Source of the DNA: JASBTN01 sp965228805
GTDB taxonomy: Bacteria > Pseudomonadota > Alphaproteobacteria > Rhodobacterales > Rhodobacteraceae
Direction: 5' to 3'
DNA: 64,000 nt
Assembly: GCF_965228805.1 (NCBI RefSeq)
Contig: NZ_CBDDIE010000003.1
Coordinates: 3,534,001 to 3,598,000, forward strand
A program made the translations under genes and the position numbers. Shown here in pieces: positions 42,843 through 50,845 of the stretch. The notes below the pieces were generated by a model. That model was not told the origin of the DNA. It did no database searches and saw nothing but the letters and a program-made list of their open reading frames with translations. Each line of letters opens with the position of its first letter. Positions within the stretch are counted from its first letter, which is position 1.

Positions 42843-43499
42843 TTATATTACCCCATTCCCATGACGCCGATTCAGCTCCCAAACCAGCGGTCCGGAGTGG
42901 GTGGACAGCGCGCGGCTCACGCCAATTCCGGCCGCCCGCAAGACGCCTGCCACCCAGTCATTGCAGGTGCGAAACAGGTGATAACGCCCCAGCCCCGGGT
43001 AGAAAAGGCTGGTGCCGTAGAGGCCCGGCCCCAGGGCCGCGCCACCCGCCGATCCCGCCTCCATTGCCGCGACCAACCGGGCCGTGGCGCCGTCATCCAG
43101 TGAAAACCGCGCCGAGGTCGAGCCCTCGAACACCCATTCTGGATCGCCCCGCCCCGTCGCCACGTGCATCACGCTGTCGGTGGGCCAGAGCAGCGCCTTG
43201 GCGGCCAGCGGGACGGTTACATCGGCGAGTCCGCCCGCCTCGTAATAGAATCCGCGATCTCCCCAGCCGATCTCGAACCAGTCGGCGTCGGGAAAATCGG
43301 CCAGCCATCCCTGCCCCACGGGCCCGGCGTGCGCTTCGAGCGTGGCGCGTTCGACCACCACACCCGCATGCCATCCGTGATCGAAGACCCAGACCGGCGT
43401 ACCGTCGGGCGTCTGCGGATCGGTGGAACTGGGCGACCAGGCGAGCCAGAACAGCATCACCGGGGCCAGCGCCCAGAAACGAACGAGGCGACGCCTCAC
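42843..43499 (-). CDS. DUF2459 / TIGR02117 family protein
   Basis: A 218-residue protein with one N-terminal membrane helix or signal (LVRFWALAPVMLFWLAWS). The domain has VWVFDHGWHAGVVV, WFEIGWGDRGFYYE, and near the end LFRTCNDWVAGVLRAAGI. The Asp/His and Cys-Asn positions are conserved in this family of unknown function. Its start overlaps the stop of the MocR-type regulator gene (ATGA), so the two are made from one mRNA. Confidence 0.82.
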   Translation of the reverse strand: MRRRLVRFWALAPVMLFWLAWSPSSTDPQTPDGTPVWVFDHGWHAGVVVERATLEAHAGPVGQGWLADFPDADWFEIGWGDRGFYYEAGGLADVTVPLAAKALLWPTDSVMHVATGRGDPEWVFEGSTSARFSLDDGATARLVAAMEAGSAGGAALGPGLYGTSLFYPGLGRYHLFRTCNDWVAGVLRAAGIGVSRALSTHSGPLVWELNRRHGNGVI

Positions 43500-44878
43500 A
43501 CCGTCATCTCCTCGACCGGGTTGTCGAGGATCGAGCGCACCTTGCGCAGCGCATCCTCGTAACAGGCCATCGAGACCTGGCCATTCACCGCCAGCCGCAC
43601 CGCATGGGGCGCGCGGGCGTCGCGCAGCACGTAATCCTCGCTGCTTTTCAGGATCACACCGCGATCCTGCGCCGCGCGGACAAAGGCCGAGCTGCGCCAG
43701 CCATAGGGCAGTTGCAGCCAGAGGAAGGGCACGTCCTCGCTCCAGGTGACCTCATGCCCGCCCAGGTGGTTCACCGCCACACGGACCCGTTCGGCGGACA
43801 GGGCCTGAATGCGCGCGCGAATGGCAGGCAGGCGCGGGTCCTGCAACACACGCCGCCCGAGGTCGACCAGCGGCAGGGCCATGCCGAAATGCCCGAAGGC
43901 CGCAACCCGCGACAGCCGCTTGCCCTGCCCCTCGGGCGTGGCGACATAGCCGATGCGCAGCGAGGGCGTAAGTACCTTCGAGAAACTGGACAGATACCAG
44001 CCCAGCTCCGGCAGGATGGCGCGATAGCCTTCCTCCTCCAGCTGCGCCAGGGTGTAACAGTCGTCGTCCACCACATGGATGCCCCAGCGTCGGGCGACCT
44101 CGGCGATCTCCAGCCGTCGCCGGGCCGAGGTGCGGCGCAGGGTCGGGTTGTTCACATCTGCCGAGGTCAGCAGCATCTGCGCGCCATGGGCCTTGGCGGC
44201 GGCCTCGACCTGGTCGGGCAAGGGCCCCTCGTCATCCGTGTCGATACTGATGACCCGGGCGCGGTTCAGCTCGGCCGCGCGGCGAAACCCCGGATAGGCC
44301 AGACGTTCGACCATGACCACCGGGTTCGGCCCCTTCAACACCGCCTGCATGACCATGACCAGCGCGCTCTGCCCGCCATGGGTCAGCACCATTTGTTCGG
44401 GCGAGATCGGCCCCAGCGCCTCCTGGCTGAGCCGACCGGCCAGCACCTCGCGCAGCGGCAGATCACCCTGGCGCGACGGGTAGAAGGTCAGCTCCTGCAA
44501 GGACAGGTCATCGGCCTGCTGGCGCATATGCTCGCGGATCAGCGCCACCTGCCCACCGTCGCTGATGGTCGGGCTGCGCAAGCGCACGATTTCGGGCCAA
44601 TCCTCGGCCACAGGTGCGGCGCGAGTGGCCACGAATGTGCCCCGCCCGACCTCGGCGCTCAACACGCCCTCGTCGGTCAGGATGGAATAGGCCCGCGCCA
44701 CGGTGCCCGGGGTCACGCCGACCCTGAAGGCCAGATCGCGCACCGGCGGCAGTTTGGCGCCCTCGGTCAGATGCCCGTCGCGGATCGCCGAGCGGATCCC
44801 CTCGGCCAGGGCCTTGTACTTTGCCCGCCCCGCGCCCGCGAGTGTCCCTTCGAGCTTCGGCGCCCATATTGTATCCAT
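43496..44878 (-). CDS. MocR-type regulator (GntR winged helix + aminotransferase domain)
   Basis: A 460-residue protein. The N-terminal GntR winged-helix domain (residues 12-80) has the signature GHLTEGAKLPPVRDLAFRVGVTPGTVARAYSIL. A PLP-dependent aminotransferase fold (fold type I) follows, with the region SSFSKVLTPSLRIGYVATP holding the PLP lysine. MocR proteins sense PLP or an amine and often autoregulate. Its start codon lies inside a perfect palindrome, and two more related sites lie towards the divergent DUF1127 gene. Confidence 0.9.
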   Translation of the reverse strand: MDTIWAPKLEGTLAGAGRAKYKALAEGIRSAIRDGHLTEGAKLPPVRDLAFRVGVTPGTVARAYSILTDEGVLSAEVGRGTFVATRAAPVAEDWPEIVRLRSPTISDGGQVALIREHMRQQADDLSLQELTFYPSRQGDLPLREVLAGRLSQEALGPISPEQMVLTHGGQSALVMVMQAVLKGPNPVVMVERLAYPGFRRAAELNRARVISIDTDDEGPLPDQVEAAAKAHGAQMLLTSADVNNPTLRRTSARRRLEIAEVARRWGIHVVDDDCYTLAQLEEEGYRAILPELGWYLSSFSKVLTPSLRIGYVATPEGQGKRLSRVAAFGHFGMALPLVDLGRRVLQDPRLPAIRARIQALSAERVRVAVNHLGGHEVTWSEDVPFLWLQLPYGWRSSAFVRAAQDRGVILKSSEDYVLRDARAPHAVRLAVNGQVSMACYEDALRKVRSILDNPVEEMTV

Positions 44879-44884
44879 TACAAT
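44868..44884. promoter_or_regulatory. operator palindrome overlapping the MocR-type start codon
   Basis: ATTGTA-TCCAT-TACAAT, a perfect 6-5-6 inverted repeat covering the start codon of the MocR-type gene (44876-44878). Binding here would block translation start-proximal transcription: likely autorepression. Confidence 0.65.
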
Positions 44885-44941
44885 CTTTTCCTAGCCACAC
44901 AATCAGACTCTTTGTACCAATATTGTTATACAGAGTTCAAA

Positions 44942-44957
44942 ATTGTGTCAATACAAT
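44942..44957. promoter_or_regulatory. second operator-like palindrome, upstream of DUF1127
   Basis: ATTGT-GTCAAT-ACAAT, a perfect 5-6-5 inverted repeat sharing half-sites with the palindrome at the regulator start. It sits 11 bases before the DUF1127 start codon, next to GGAGG. A third, looser match (TTGTA...TATACA) lies between the two, at 44912-44931. Confidence 0.6.
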
Positions 44958-44968
44958 CGGAGGTCACC

Positions 44969-45190
44969 ATGGCACATGCAGCCCAGCACCAGATCGACAG
45001 CCTTGCGCAAGCGCCCTTTCTGCCCGTCGCGGCCCGCGCGGCCGTATGGTTCGCGGTGGCTGTGACCCGTTGGACGGTGACCCGACACACCCGCAAACAC
45101 CTGGCAAAGCTGGACAATCATCTGCTGTGCGACATCGGGCTCAGCCCCGAAGAGGCATGGCGCGAAACCACTCTTCCGTTCTGGCGCTAA
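44969..45190 (+). CDS. DUF1127 small protein
   Basis: A 73-residue protein with a hydrophobic middle (AARAAVWFAVAVTRW) and the C-terminal DUF1127 (YjiS-like) motif TRKHLAKLDNHLLCDIGLSPEEAWRETTLPFWR. Family members are small basic proteins often induced under phosphate or nitrogen stress. A strong GGAGG lies 6 bases upstream. The promoter region is shared with the MocR-type regulator. Confidence 0.85.
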   Translation: MAHAAQHQIDSLAQAPFLPVAARAAVWFAVAVTRWTVTRHTRKHLAKLDNHLLCDIGLSPEEAWRETTLPFWR

Positions 45191-45251
45191 GCGGTCGGCG
45201 GGGCCTGTCCCCGCTTCCGCGCACGTTCCCCGTACCGTCAGAACCACTCAA

Positions 45252-45279
45252 GGCCCGGGTTCGCCCGGGCCCTTTTTTT
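45252..45279 (+). terminator. intrinsic terminator of DUF1127 gene
   Basis: GGCCCGGG-TTCG-CCCGGGCC followed by C and seven T. Confidence 0.92.
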
Positions 45280-45310
45280 GCGCTTTTTTGCCCCTGCGGC
45301 AAATCAAGGC

Positions 45311-45339
45311 TTGATCGAATCCGCAACCAAGCCTAGATG
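45311..45339 (+). promoter_or_regulatory. promoter of speD-speE
   Basis: TTGATC (45311-45316), 17 bases, TAGATG (45334-45339). AGGCTTG and CAAGCCT, a 7-bp dyad, straddle the element (45308-45334) and could be an operator. The mRNA would start near 45346, giving a leader of about 90 bases. Confidence 0.5.
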
Positions 45340-45345
45340 CCCCTC

Positions 45346-45435
45346 ACTTTCGGGACCGATCCCAACCCCACGAGCCATCTGGGGGGGCGCTAAGGGACCG
45401 ACTGGAACGAACTGCTGGTAACGAAGGGGAGCGCC
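45346..45435 (+). promoter_or_regulatory. structured leader of speD
   Basis: The leader can form a CCCCA/TGGGG hairpin in its middle, and CCCC plus TTCG at its 5' end can pair with CGAAGGGG, which is the speD ribosome binding site. Translation control by leader folding is possible. I do not recognise a known riboswitch class. Confidence 0.35.
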
Positions 45436-45948
45436 ATGAAGGACGCGGACCTCTTCCAACTGGGGATCGGTCTGGAGACAGGCGCCCACGAGGAAGGCTC
45501 ACATGGCCCGATTGCGGCCAATTCCAATCTTGCATGCGAATTGCTGGACGAAGACCGTCACGACCATTTCATTCGTCGCGACGGCAAGGTCTTTGCGGGC
45601 ACGCATCTGATCATCGAGGTGATGGACGGCCATGGTCTGGACGACGAAGACCGCATCCAACAGGCCTTCCGCGACTGCGTGGAAGACTGCGGCGCGACGC
45701 TTCTGCACATCCACACGCACAAGTTCAGCCCCCAGGGCGTGAGCGGCGTGGCAGTCCTGTCGGAAAGCCATATCTCGGTGCACACCTGGCCGGAAATTGG
45801 CTACGGCGCCTTTGACGTCTTCATGTGCGGCGACGCCCAGCCCTGGAACGCGGTCGATGTGTTGAAAGCCGCCTTCCAGACCGAAAACGTGCGCGTCAAG
45901 GAACTGCTGCGCGGTGACGGCATCGTCGCCGACGAGGTGGCGGCATGA
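45436..45948 (+). CDS. speD: adenosylmethionine decarboxylase
   Basis: A 170-residue bacterial SpeD-type proenzyme, a little longer than the usual 120-140 residues, with an N-terminal extension of about 30. Self-cleavage is expected at the Ser in LSESHISVHTWPE, creating the pyruvoyl group. His and Cys of the processing site are in SHISVHTWPE and FMCGDA. It supplies decarboxylated SAM for spermidine synthesis. It overlaps speE by 4 bases. Confidence 0.93.
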   Translation: MKDADLFQLGIGLETGAHEEGSHGPIAANSNLACELLDEDRHDHFIRRDGKVFAGTHLIIEVMDGHGLDDEDRIQQAFRDCVEDCGATLLHIHTHKFSPQGVSGVAVLSESHISVHTWPEIGYGAFDVFMCGDAQPWNAVDVLKAAFQTENVRVKELLRGDGIVADEVAA

Positions 45949-46793
45949 GCGAGGAGTGGATCACCGAGCGTCTGCACGACCACTACGCCCAGTCGCTGCG
46001 CGTGGACGAGCTGCTCTATGACAGCAAGACCGAGCGTCAGCGCCTGAAAGTGTTCCAGAACGGCACATTTGGCCGCATCCTGACGCTGGACGATGTGATG
46101 CAAACCACCGAGGGCGACAATTTCATCTACCACGAGATGCTGACCCATGTGCCGATCCTGGCCCATGGCGCCGCGAAACGCGTGCTGATCGTGGGTGGCG
46201 GCGACGGCGGCATGGCCCGCGCGGCGCTGGATCACGCCTCTGTGGAACATGTCACCATGGTCGAGATCGACGGCGGTGTGGTCGAGTTTTCGAAGGAATA
46301 CCTGCCGATGCTGTCGCGCGGCGCCTTCGACGACCCGCGCCTGGAGTTGATCATTGCCGACGGGGCCGAGTTCATGAAGACCACCGAGGGTGGTTATGAC
46401 GTGATCATCATCGACTCGACCGATCCGATCGGTCCGGGCGAGGTGCTGTTCACCGACCATTTCTATGGCCATGCCAAACGCGCCTTGGCGCCGAACGGCA
46501 TCCTGGTCACCCAGAACGGCGTGCCCTTCATGCAGGGCGACGAGCTGACCGGCACCATGCGCGCCTTCAAGACGCTCTTTGCCGACGCGACCTGCTACCT
46601 CGCCACGGTGCCGACCTATGCTGGCGGGCCGATGGCCTTTGGCTGGGGCACCGATGGCGACGCGCGCGATGTGCCGCTGGACGTGCTGCGCGGGCGCTTT
46701 GACGCGGCCGAGCTGGACACGGGCTACTACACCCCCGAGGTGCACCAGGGCGCCTTTGCCTTGCCGCCCTACGTGTCGAATCTGATCCCGTAA
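45945..46793 (+). CDS. speE: spermidine synthase
   Basis: A 282-residue aminopropyltransferase. The SAM-binding motif VLIVGGGDGGMARAALDH, the acidic EIDGGVVEFSKEYLP and the catalytic DVIIIDSTDPIGPGEVLFT are intact. It transfers the aminopropyl group from decarboxylated SAM to putrescine. Coupled to speD by ATGA. Confidence 0.96.
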   Translation: MSEEWITERLHDHYAQSLRVDELLYDSKTERQRLKVFQNGTFGRILTLDDVMQTTEGDNFIYHEMLTHVPILAHGAAKRVLIVGGGDGGMARAALDHASVEHVTMVEIDGGVVEFSKEYLPMLSRGAFDDPRLELIIADGAEFMKTTEGGYDVIIIDSTDPIGPGEVLFTDHFYGHAKRALAPNGILVTQNGVPFMQGDELTGTMRAFKTLFADATCYLATVPTYAGGPMAFGWGTDGDARDVPLDVLRGRFDAAELDTGYYTPEVHQGAFALPPYVSNLIP

Positions 46794-46800
46794 GAGACTT

Positions 46801-46832
46801 GGCTCTGTCGCCTCCCTGGGGGCGACAGAGCC
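46801..46832 (+). terminator. strong hairpin after speE
   Basis: GGCTCTGTCGCC and GGCGACAGAGCC form a perfect 12-bp stem with an 8-base loop, 8 bases behind the speE stop. There is no T-run, so it may act as a 3' stabiliser or Rho-linked end. Confidence 0.6.
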
Positions 46833-46913
46833 CCCTCAGCCGCTCCACACAGCACCCACGTGGAGCAGATATTCAGCGCGTGGAACATTTGATCGCAGGT
46901 CGAGGGTTGCGAA

Positions 46914-46942
46914 TTGACAACCTGGCGGGAGCTGCCGATAAC
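46914..46942 (+). promoter_or_regulatory. promoter of the lipoprotein gene
   Basis: A perfect TTGACA (46914-46919), 17 bases, GATAAC (46937-46942), giving a very short leader before the coding start at 46968. Confidence 0.6.
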
Positions 46943-46967
46943 CCTCTGAAAAATTTCAAAAGAGGAA

Positions 46968-47447
46968 TTGAAATGCACTGCTTTTCCCGCGCTGTCCGCT
47001 CTTGTCGTCCTGACTGGCTGCATGCAGGGCGCCGAAGTCACCGCACCGCCCGTATCGATGGCCGTGAAACCGGGCGTTCCGGCTGAACGCATCACCGGCT
47101 ACCGCGAACCGATCCTGCGCAGCTTCATCGAACAAGATGGCCAGGAGGCGGAAGTTGTCGGCGCCCGCTGCACCCTGGACAGCGCGGAATTGAGCGGAGA
47201 GTTCGTCACCCCCGCCTATGTGCGCCTGCCGACCATGAAGGGAAAACCGACGCCCCTGCATATCTCCTGCACCACCGGGGAACAGACGGGCACCCGCAAG
47301 GTCGACCCGGCGCTGCAAGGCGTGGCCTTTGGTGGCGCCTCACCCGCTGGGCTGGTTGCCGCCGTGGTCAGCACCGCCATTGTCGCATCGGCTGACAACT
47401 GGGGCTATGGGGCGGATGGGGTCGTGATCCGGATCGAACTGGAATAA
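46968..47447 (+). CDS. small putative lipoprotein, unknown function, TTG start
   Basis: A 159-residue protein with a lipoprotein signal: KCTAFPALSALVVLTGC, lipobox LTGC with Cys18. The mature part contains Cys pairs (GARCTL, HISCTTG) and a glycine/alanine-rich C-terminal segment (FGGASPAGLVAAVVSTAIVASADNWG). The only start in frame near the signal is TTG at 46968, with AGAGG only about two bases away. An ATG at 46973 is in another frame that does not code for this product. Family not recognised. Confidence 0.65.
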   Translation: MKCTAFPALSALVVLTGCMQGAEVTAPPVSMAVKPGVPAERITGYREPILRSFIEQDGQEAEVVGARCTLDSAELSGEFVTPAYVRLPTMKGKPTPLHISCTTGEQTGTRKVDPALQGVAFGGASPAGLVAAVVSTAIVASADNWGYGADGVVIRIELE

Positions 47448-47450
47448 CCG

Positions 47451-47870
47451 CTACCCCGGCGGGATCGAATAAGTCAGGGTGGCCCGGGCAACCGGCGCCT
47501 CCTGCCCTTCCGAACGGATCAACACATCCCCCACGGCCAACACCTTGCCCAGCTTGTGTAGGGTGCAATCGGCGATCAGATCCGCATGGGCCACCGGCTT
47601 GCGCATGAAGTCGATGGAACAGTTGGTCGTCACCGCCAGCGCCTTGGGGCCGACCATGCCCAGGATCGCCAGATAGACGCAGACATCTGCCAGGGCAAAC
47701 ATGGTCGGGCCGGACACCGTCCCGCCTGGGCGCAAGTGTTTCTGCTGCACCAGCTTGCGCACGGTAATTCCCATCGGGCGCACCTGTTCGACCACGAAAT
47801 CCTTCGCCACCTGCTCGAACTGGGCATCAAGGAACGCGCCCAGCTCCTCTTTCGACATTTTCACGTCCAT
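47451..47870 (-). CDS. PaaI-type hotdog thioesterase
   Basis: A 139-residue single hotdog domain. The motif RPGGTVSGPTMFALADVCVYLAIL carries the helix and catalytic Asp region of the PaaI group, followed by TTNCSIDFMRKPVAHADLIADC. It hydrolyses acyl-CoA esters; the substrate is unknown. Convergent with the lipoprotein gene, and divergent from the enoyl-CoA hydratase gene, which may indicate related acyl-CoA metabolism. Confidence 0.87.
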   Translation of the reverse strand: MDVKMSKEELGAFLDAQFEQVAKDFVVEQVRPMGITVRKLVQQKHLRPGGTVSGPTMFALADVCVYLAILGMVGPKALAVTTNCSIDFMRKPVAHADLIADCTLHKLGKVLAVGDVLIRSEGQEAPVARATLTYSIPPG

Positions 47871-47927
47871 GCTTTTCCCTCTCTGTCTTGACCCCTATCG
47901 TGAGCGGGAAATCTGCGGGAGGACAAG

Positions 47928-48719
47928 ATGACGGAACCGATTCTGAAGCGCGAGGACGCAGCGTCAGTTGCCCGACTGACCCTGAACAACGCGAAAGCGC
48001 TGAATGCGCTGTCGGATGAGATGCTGGCGGCCCTTCAGGCCGAGATCGACGCACTGGCCCAGGACAGCACGATCCGCGCAGTGGTGATCGCGGGCGCGGG
48101 CAAGGCCTTTTGCGCGGGGCACGATTTGAAACAGATGACCGCAGGCCGCGCGGCCGAGGACGGGGGACGCGCCTATTTCAAGGACCTCTTCGACCGCTGC
48201 GCTGCCATGATGCAGTCGCTGCAACGCCTGCCCCAACCTGTGATTGCCGAGGTACACGGCATCGCCACCGCCGCCGGCTGCCAACTGGTCGCCACCTGCG
48301 ACATGGCGGTGGCGGCCGAGGGTACGCGGTTCGGCGTGAACGGGGTCAATATCGGCCTGTTCTGCTCCACCCCCATGGTCGCCCTGACCCGCAACATCCC
48401 GCGCAAACAGGCGTTTGAGATGCTGACGACGGGCGAGTTCATCTCAGCCGAGCGCGCCGCCGAACTGGGGCTGGTCAACCGCGTGGTGGCGCCCGACGTG
48501 TTGACCGACGAAGCAATGGCGCTGGCCGCCAAGGTGGCCGCGAAACTCGGCGCCGCGGTCAAGGTCGGCAAATCCGCTTTCTACGACCAGTTGACCATGT
48601 CAACTTCCGATGCCTATGCTTTCACCGGTAACGTTATGGTTGAGAACATGTTGTTCAAGGATACCGAGGAAGGCATTCAGGCGTTCATTGAGAAACGACC
48701 CCCGAACTGGGGCCAATAA
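47928..48719 (+). CDS. enoyl-CoA hydratase/isomerase family protein
   Basis: A 263-residue crotonase-fold protein. The oxyanion-hole segments are visible: GKAFCAGHDLKQM and GIATAAGCQLVATCDMAVA. In the second block, where typical enoyl-CoA hydratases carry a catalytic Glu, the sequence reads FGVNGVNIGLFCSTP, so the exact reaction is not certain. Starts with ATG 57 bases from the thioesterase start. Confidence 0.85.
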   Translation: MTEPILKREDAASVARLTLNNAKALNALSDEMLAALQAEIDALAQDSTIRAVVIAGAGKAFCAGHDLKQMTAGRAAEDGGRAYFKDLFDRCAAMMQSLQRLPQPVIAEVHGIATAAGCQLVATCDMAVAAEGTRFGVNGVNIGLFCSTPMVALTRNIPRKQAFEMLTTGEFISAERAAELGLVNRVVAPDVLTDEAMALAAKVAAKLGAAVKVGKSAFYDQLTMSTSDAYAFTGNVMVENMLFKDTEEGIQAFIEKRPPNWGQ

Positions 48720-48763
48720 TTACCGTCTTCCTCCCACATTGAAACTGACTGGGAGATCACACC

Positions 48764-49518
48764 ATGAAAAGGTTCGCTGCGGCTTTGGCCGCATGTGTCA
48801 TATCTACGTCCGCCACCACGTCCAGCGCTCATGCGCAGGGGCCGGGACTGGCATCGGAGCCGGGGCTGGACGGGCTAAGTTTCGGCATTGAATACGCCAG
48901 CTATGACGACGGGCTCGGCTTTCGCGTCGACACCGCCGAAGCCTGGGTCAGCGCAAGTTTCCTGGAGTCTGACCGGGGTGGTATCCAGGTCGGCTTGGGC
49001 CACATGTCCGAGGTCGGCAGTTCGGATCGTTCCTGAGTTTTCGGCACATCAACTCGCTCAACCTGCATCTGTTCCGGGACCTGAATGACCGGACACGCCT
49101 GGGTGGCGTGGTGGCCATGGACAGCTTCAATGGAACCGATTGGTTCCTCGGCGTCGAAGCAACGCACGTGAACGGCCCCCTGCGCCTTGAGGGGAGGGTC
49201 GGTCGGTTTGTTTCCAACGTTGAACCGGCGACCCTGGCCGAGCTGCACGGCAGCTATGCCCTGACCGACCGCACCCGTCTGCGTGCTTTCGCCCGCGACG
49301 TGATCTATGACGGCGACTTCGGTCATTTCGGCCTTCTGTCGGTCGGGGTCAGCCATGACGTCTCTGACAGTGTGCGCCTCTATGCAGACGCAGGCTTTCA
49401 CGAGAACGACTTCGGTGCCGGCGACGTCTATCACGGCAATGTCTTTGCCTTCGGCATCGTTCTGACCCCGGGCGGCACGCGCAACGAACGCATGTTTACC
49501 TACACGCCCTTCTACTGA
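48764..49518 (+). pseudogene. outer-membrane beta-barrel-like protein, broken by one frameshift
   Basis: The 5' part (48764-49036) gives a signal peptide (AAALAACVISTSATTSSAHAQ) and a strand-rich stretch ending at a premature TGA after GHMSEVGSSDRS. From about 49018 the +1/-1 frame continues without a stop as FGSFLSFRHINSLNLHLFRDLNDRTRLGGVVAMDS (part) to 49518, with alternating amphipathic strands and a C-terminal aromatic residue (FTYTPFY) as in porin-like proteins. A one-base deletion near 49018-49021 would explain both parts. The intact product would be about 250 residues. Confidence 0.75.
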
Positions 49519-49567
49519 CGGCGGCTTGCGGCGGAATAATTATGTATACCGTCGCATACAACACTTC

Positions 49568-49619
49568 CCCTCCGGCTCCGTTTGCGCTAAAGAGAGCGCA
49601 AATGTGACCAGCCGGAGGG
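49568..49619 (+). promoter_or_regulatory. icd leader hairpin that sequesters the ribosome binding site
   Basis: CCCTCCGGCT (49568-49577) pairs perfectly with AGCCGGAGGG (49610-49619), which contains the only Shine-Dalgarno sequence of icd. Inside it TTTGCGCT (49581-49588) pairs perfectly with AGCGCAAA (49595-49602) around a 6-base loop. The start codon is at 49627. The structure would block translation unless opened, for example by a ligand, a protein, an sRNA or heat. Confidence 0.7.
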
Positions 49620-49626
49620 CTTTCCC

Positions 49627-50841
49627 GTGACGAAGATCAAAGTCGACAATCCCATCGTCGAAATGGACGGCGATGAAATGACCCGCATCATGTGGGACTT
49701 CATCAAGAAGAAGCTGATCCAGCCCTACCTGGACCTCGACCTGCTCTATTACGACCTGGGCATCGAGGAACGCGACCGGACCGAGGATCAGATCACCATC
49801 GACGCCGCCGAAAAGACCAAGGAAATCGGCGTCGCGGTGAAATGCGCCACAATCACCCCGGACGAGGCCCGGGTGGAAGAGTTCGGCCTGAAACAGATGT
49901 GGCGCAGCCCCAATGGCACGATCCGCAACATCCTGGGCGGCGTGGTGTTCCGCGCGCCGATCATCTGCAAGAACGTGCCGCGCCTTGTGCCCGGCTGGAC
50001 CTCGCCCATCGTGATCGGCCGCCACGCCTTCGGCGACCAGTACAAGGCGACAGATTTCAAGTTCCCGGGCGCCGGCAAGCTGACGATGAAATTCGTCGGC
50101 GAAGACGGCACGGTGATCGAGAAAGAGGTCTTCGACGCCCCCGACGCCGGTGTCTTCATGTCGATGTACAACCTCGACAGATCCATCGTCGATTTCGCCC
50201 GCGCCTCGATGAACTACGCGCTGAACATCGGCTGGCCGCTGTACCTGTCGACCAAGAATACCATTCTGAAGCAATATGATGGCCGCTTCCTGGAGCTGTT
50301 CCAGCATATCTATGACACCGAGTTCAAGGAGCAGTTCGAAGCCAAGGGGCTGTGGTATGAACACCGGCTGATCGACGACATGGTCGCCTGTGCGATGAAG
50401 TGGAACGGCAAGTTCGTCTGGGCCTGCAAGAATTACGATGGCGACGTGCAGTCCGACACCGTGGCGCAGGGGTTCGGATCATTGGGCCTGATGACCTCGC
50501 AGCTGATGACGCCGGACGGAAAGATCGTCGAGGCCGAAGCGGCCCACGGCACCGTGACCCGCCACTATCGCCAGCACCAGAAGGGCGAGGCCACCTCGAC
50601 CAACTCGATCGCTTCGATCTACGCCTGGACCGGCGCGCTGAAACACCGCGCCAAGCTGGATGAGAACGTCGCCCTGCGCGCCTTTGCCGAGACGCTGGAG
50701 CGTGTGATCGTCGAGACCGTGGAATCGGGCCACATGACCAAGGACCTGGCCCTGCTGGTCGGCCCCGACCAGGGCTGGCTGACCACCATGGGTTTCCTCG
50801 ACAAGATCGACGAGAACCTGAACAAGGCCCTGGTGGGCTGA
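49627..50841 (+). CDS. icd: NADP-dependent isocitrate dehydrogenase, homodimeric type
   Basis: A 404-residue enzyme of the eukaryote-like dimeric IDH group: KVDNPIVEMDGDEMTRIMW at the N-terminus, the substrate-binding region SPNGTIRNILGG, RLIDDMVACAMKWNGKFVWACKNYDGDVQSD with the metal-binding Asp residues, and GTVTRHYRQHQKGEATSTNSIASI for NADP. It catalyses the oxidative step of the TCA cycle. The start is GTG, directly behind GGAGGG that lies in a hairpin. A second, monomeric IDH is encoded at 37.7-39.9 kb. Confidence 0.96.
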   Translation: MTKIKVDNPIVEMDGDEMTRIMWDFIKKKLIQPYLDLDLLYYDLGIEERDRTEDQITIDAAEKTKEIGVAVKCATITPDEARVEEFGLKQMWRSPNGTIRNILGGVVFRAPIICKNVPRLVPGWTSPIVIGRHAFGDQYKATDFKFPGAGKLTMKFVGEDGTVIEKEVFDAPDAGVFMSMYNLDRSIVDFARASMNYALNIGWPLYLSTKNTILKQYDGRFLELFQHIYDTEFKEQFEAKGLWYEHRLIDDMVACAMKWNGKFVWACKNYDGDVQSDTVAQGFGSLGLMTSQLMTPDGKIVEAEAAHGTVTRHYRQHQKGEATSTNSIASIYAWTGALKHRAKLDENVALRAFAETLERVIVETVESGHMTKDLALLVGPDQGWLTTMGFLDKIDENLNKALVG

Positions 50842-50845
50842 GACC

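Noticed and set aside
43064..44968. Upstream in-frame extension of the DUF1127 gene to a start near 43064.
   Set aside because: It would run antisense through the MocR-type gene and the divergent promoter. The ATG at 44969 with GGAGG gives a normal-length DUF1127 protein.
49010..49036. Programmed ribosomal frameshift in the beta-barrel-like gene.
   Set aside because: No slippery heptanucleotide, no internal Shine-Dalgarno at the proper distance and no strong downstream stem; a simple indel is the better explanation.
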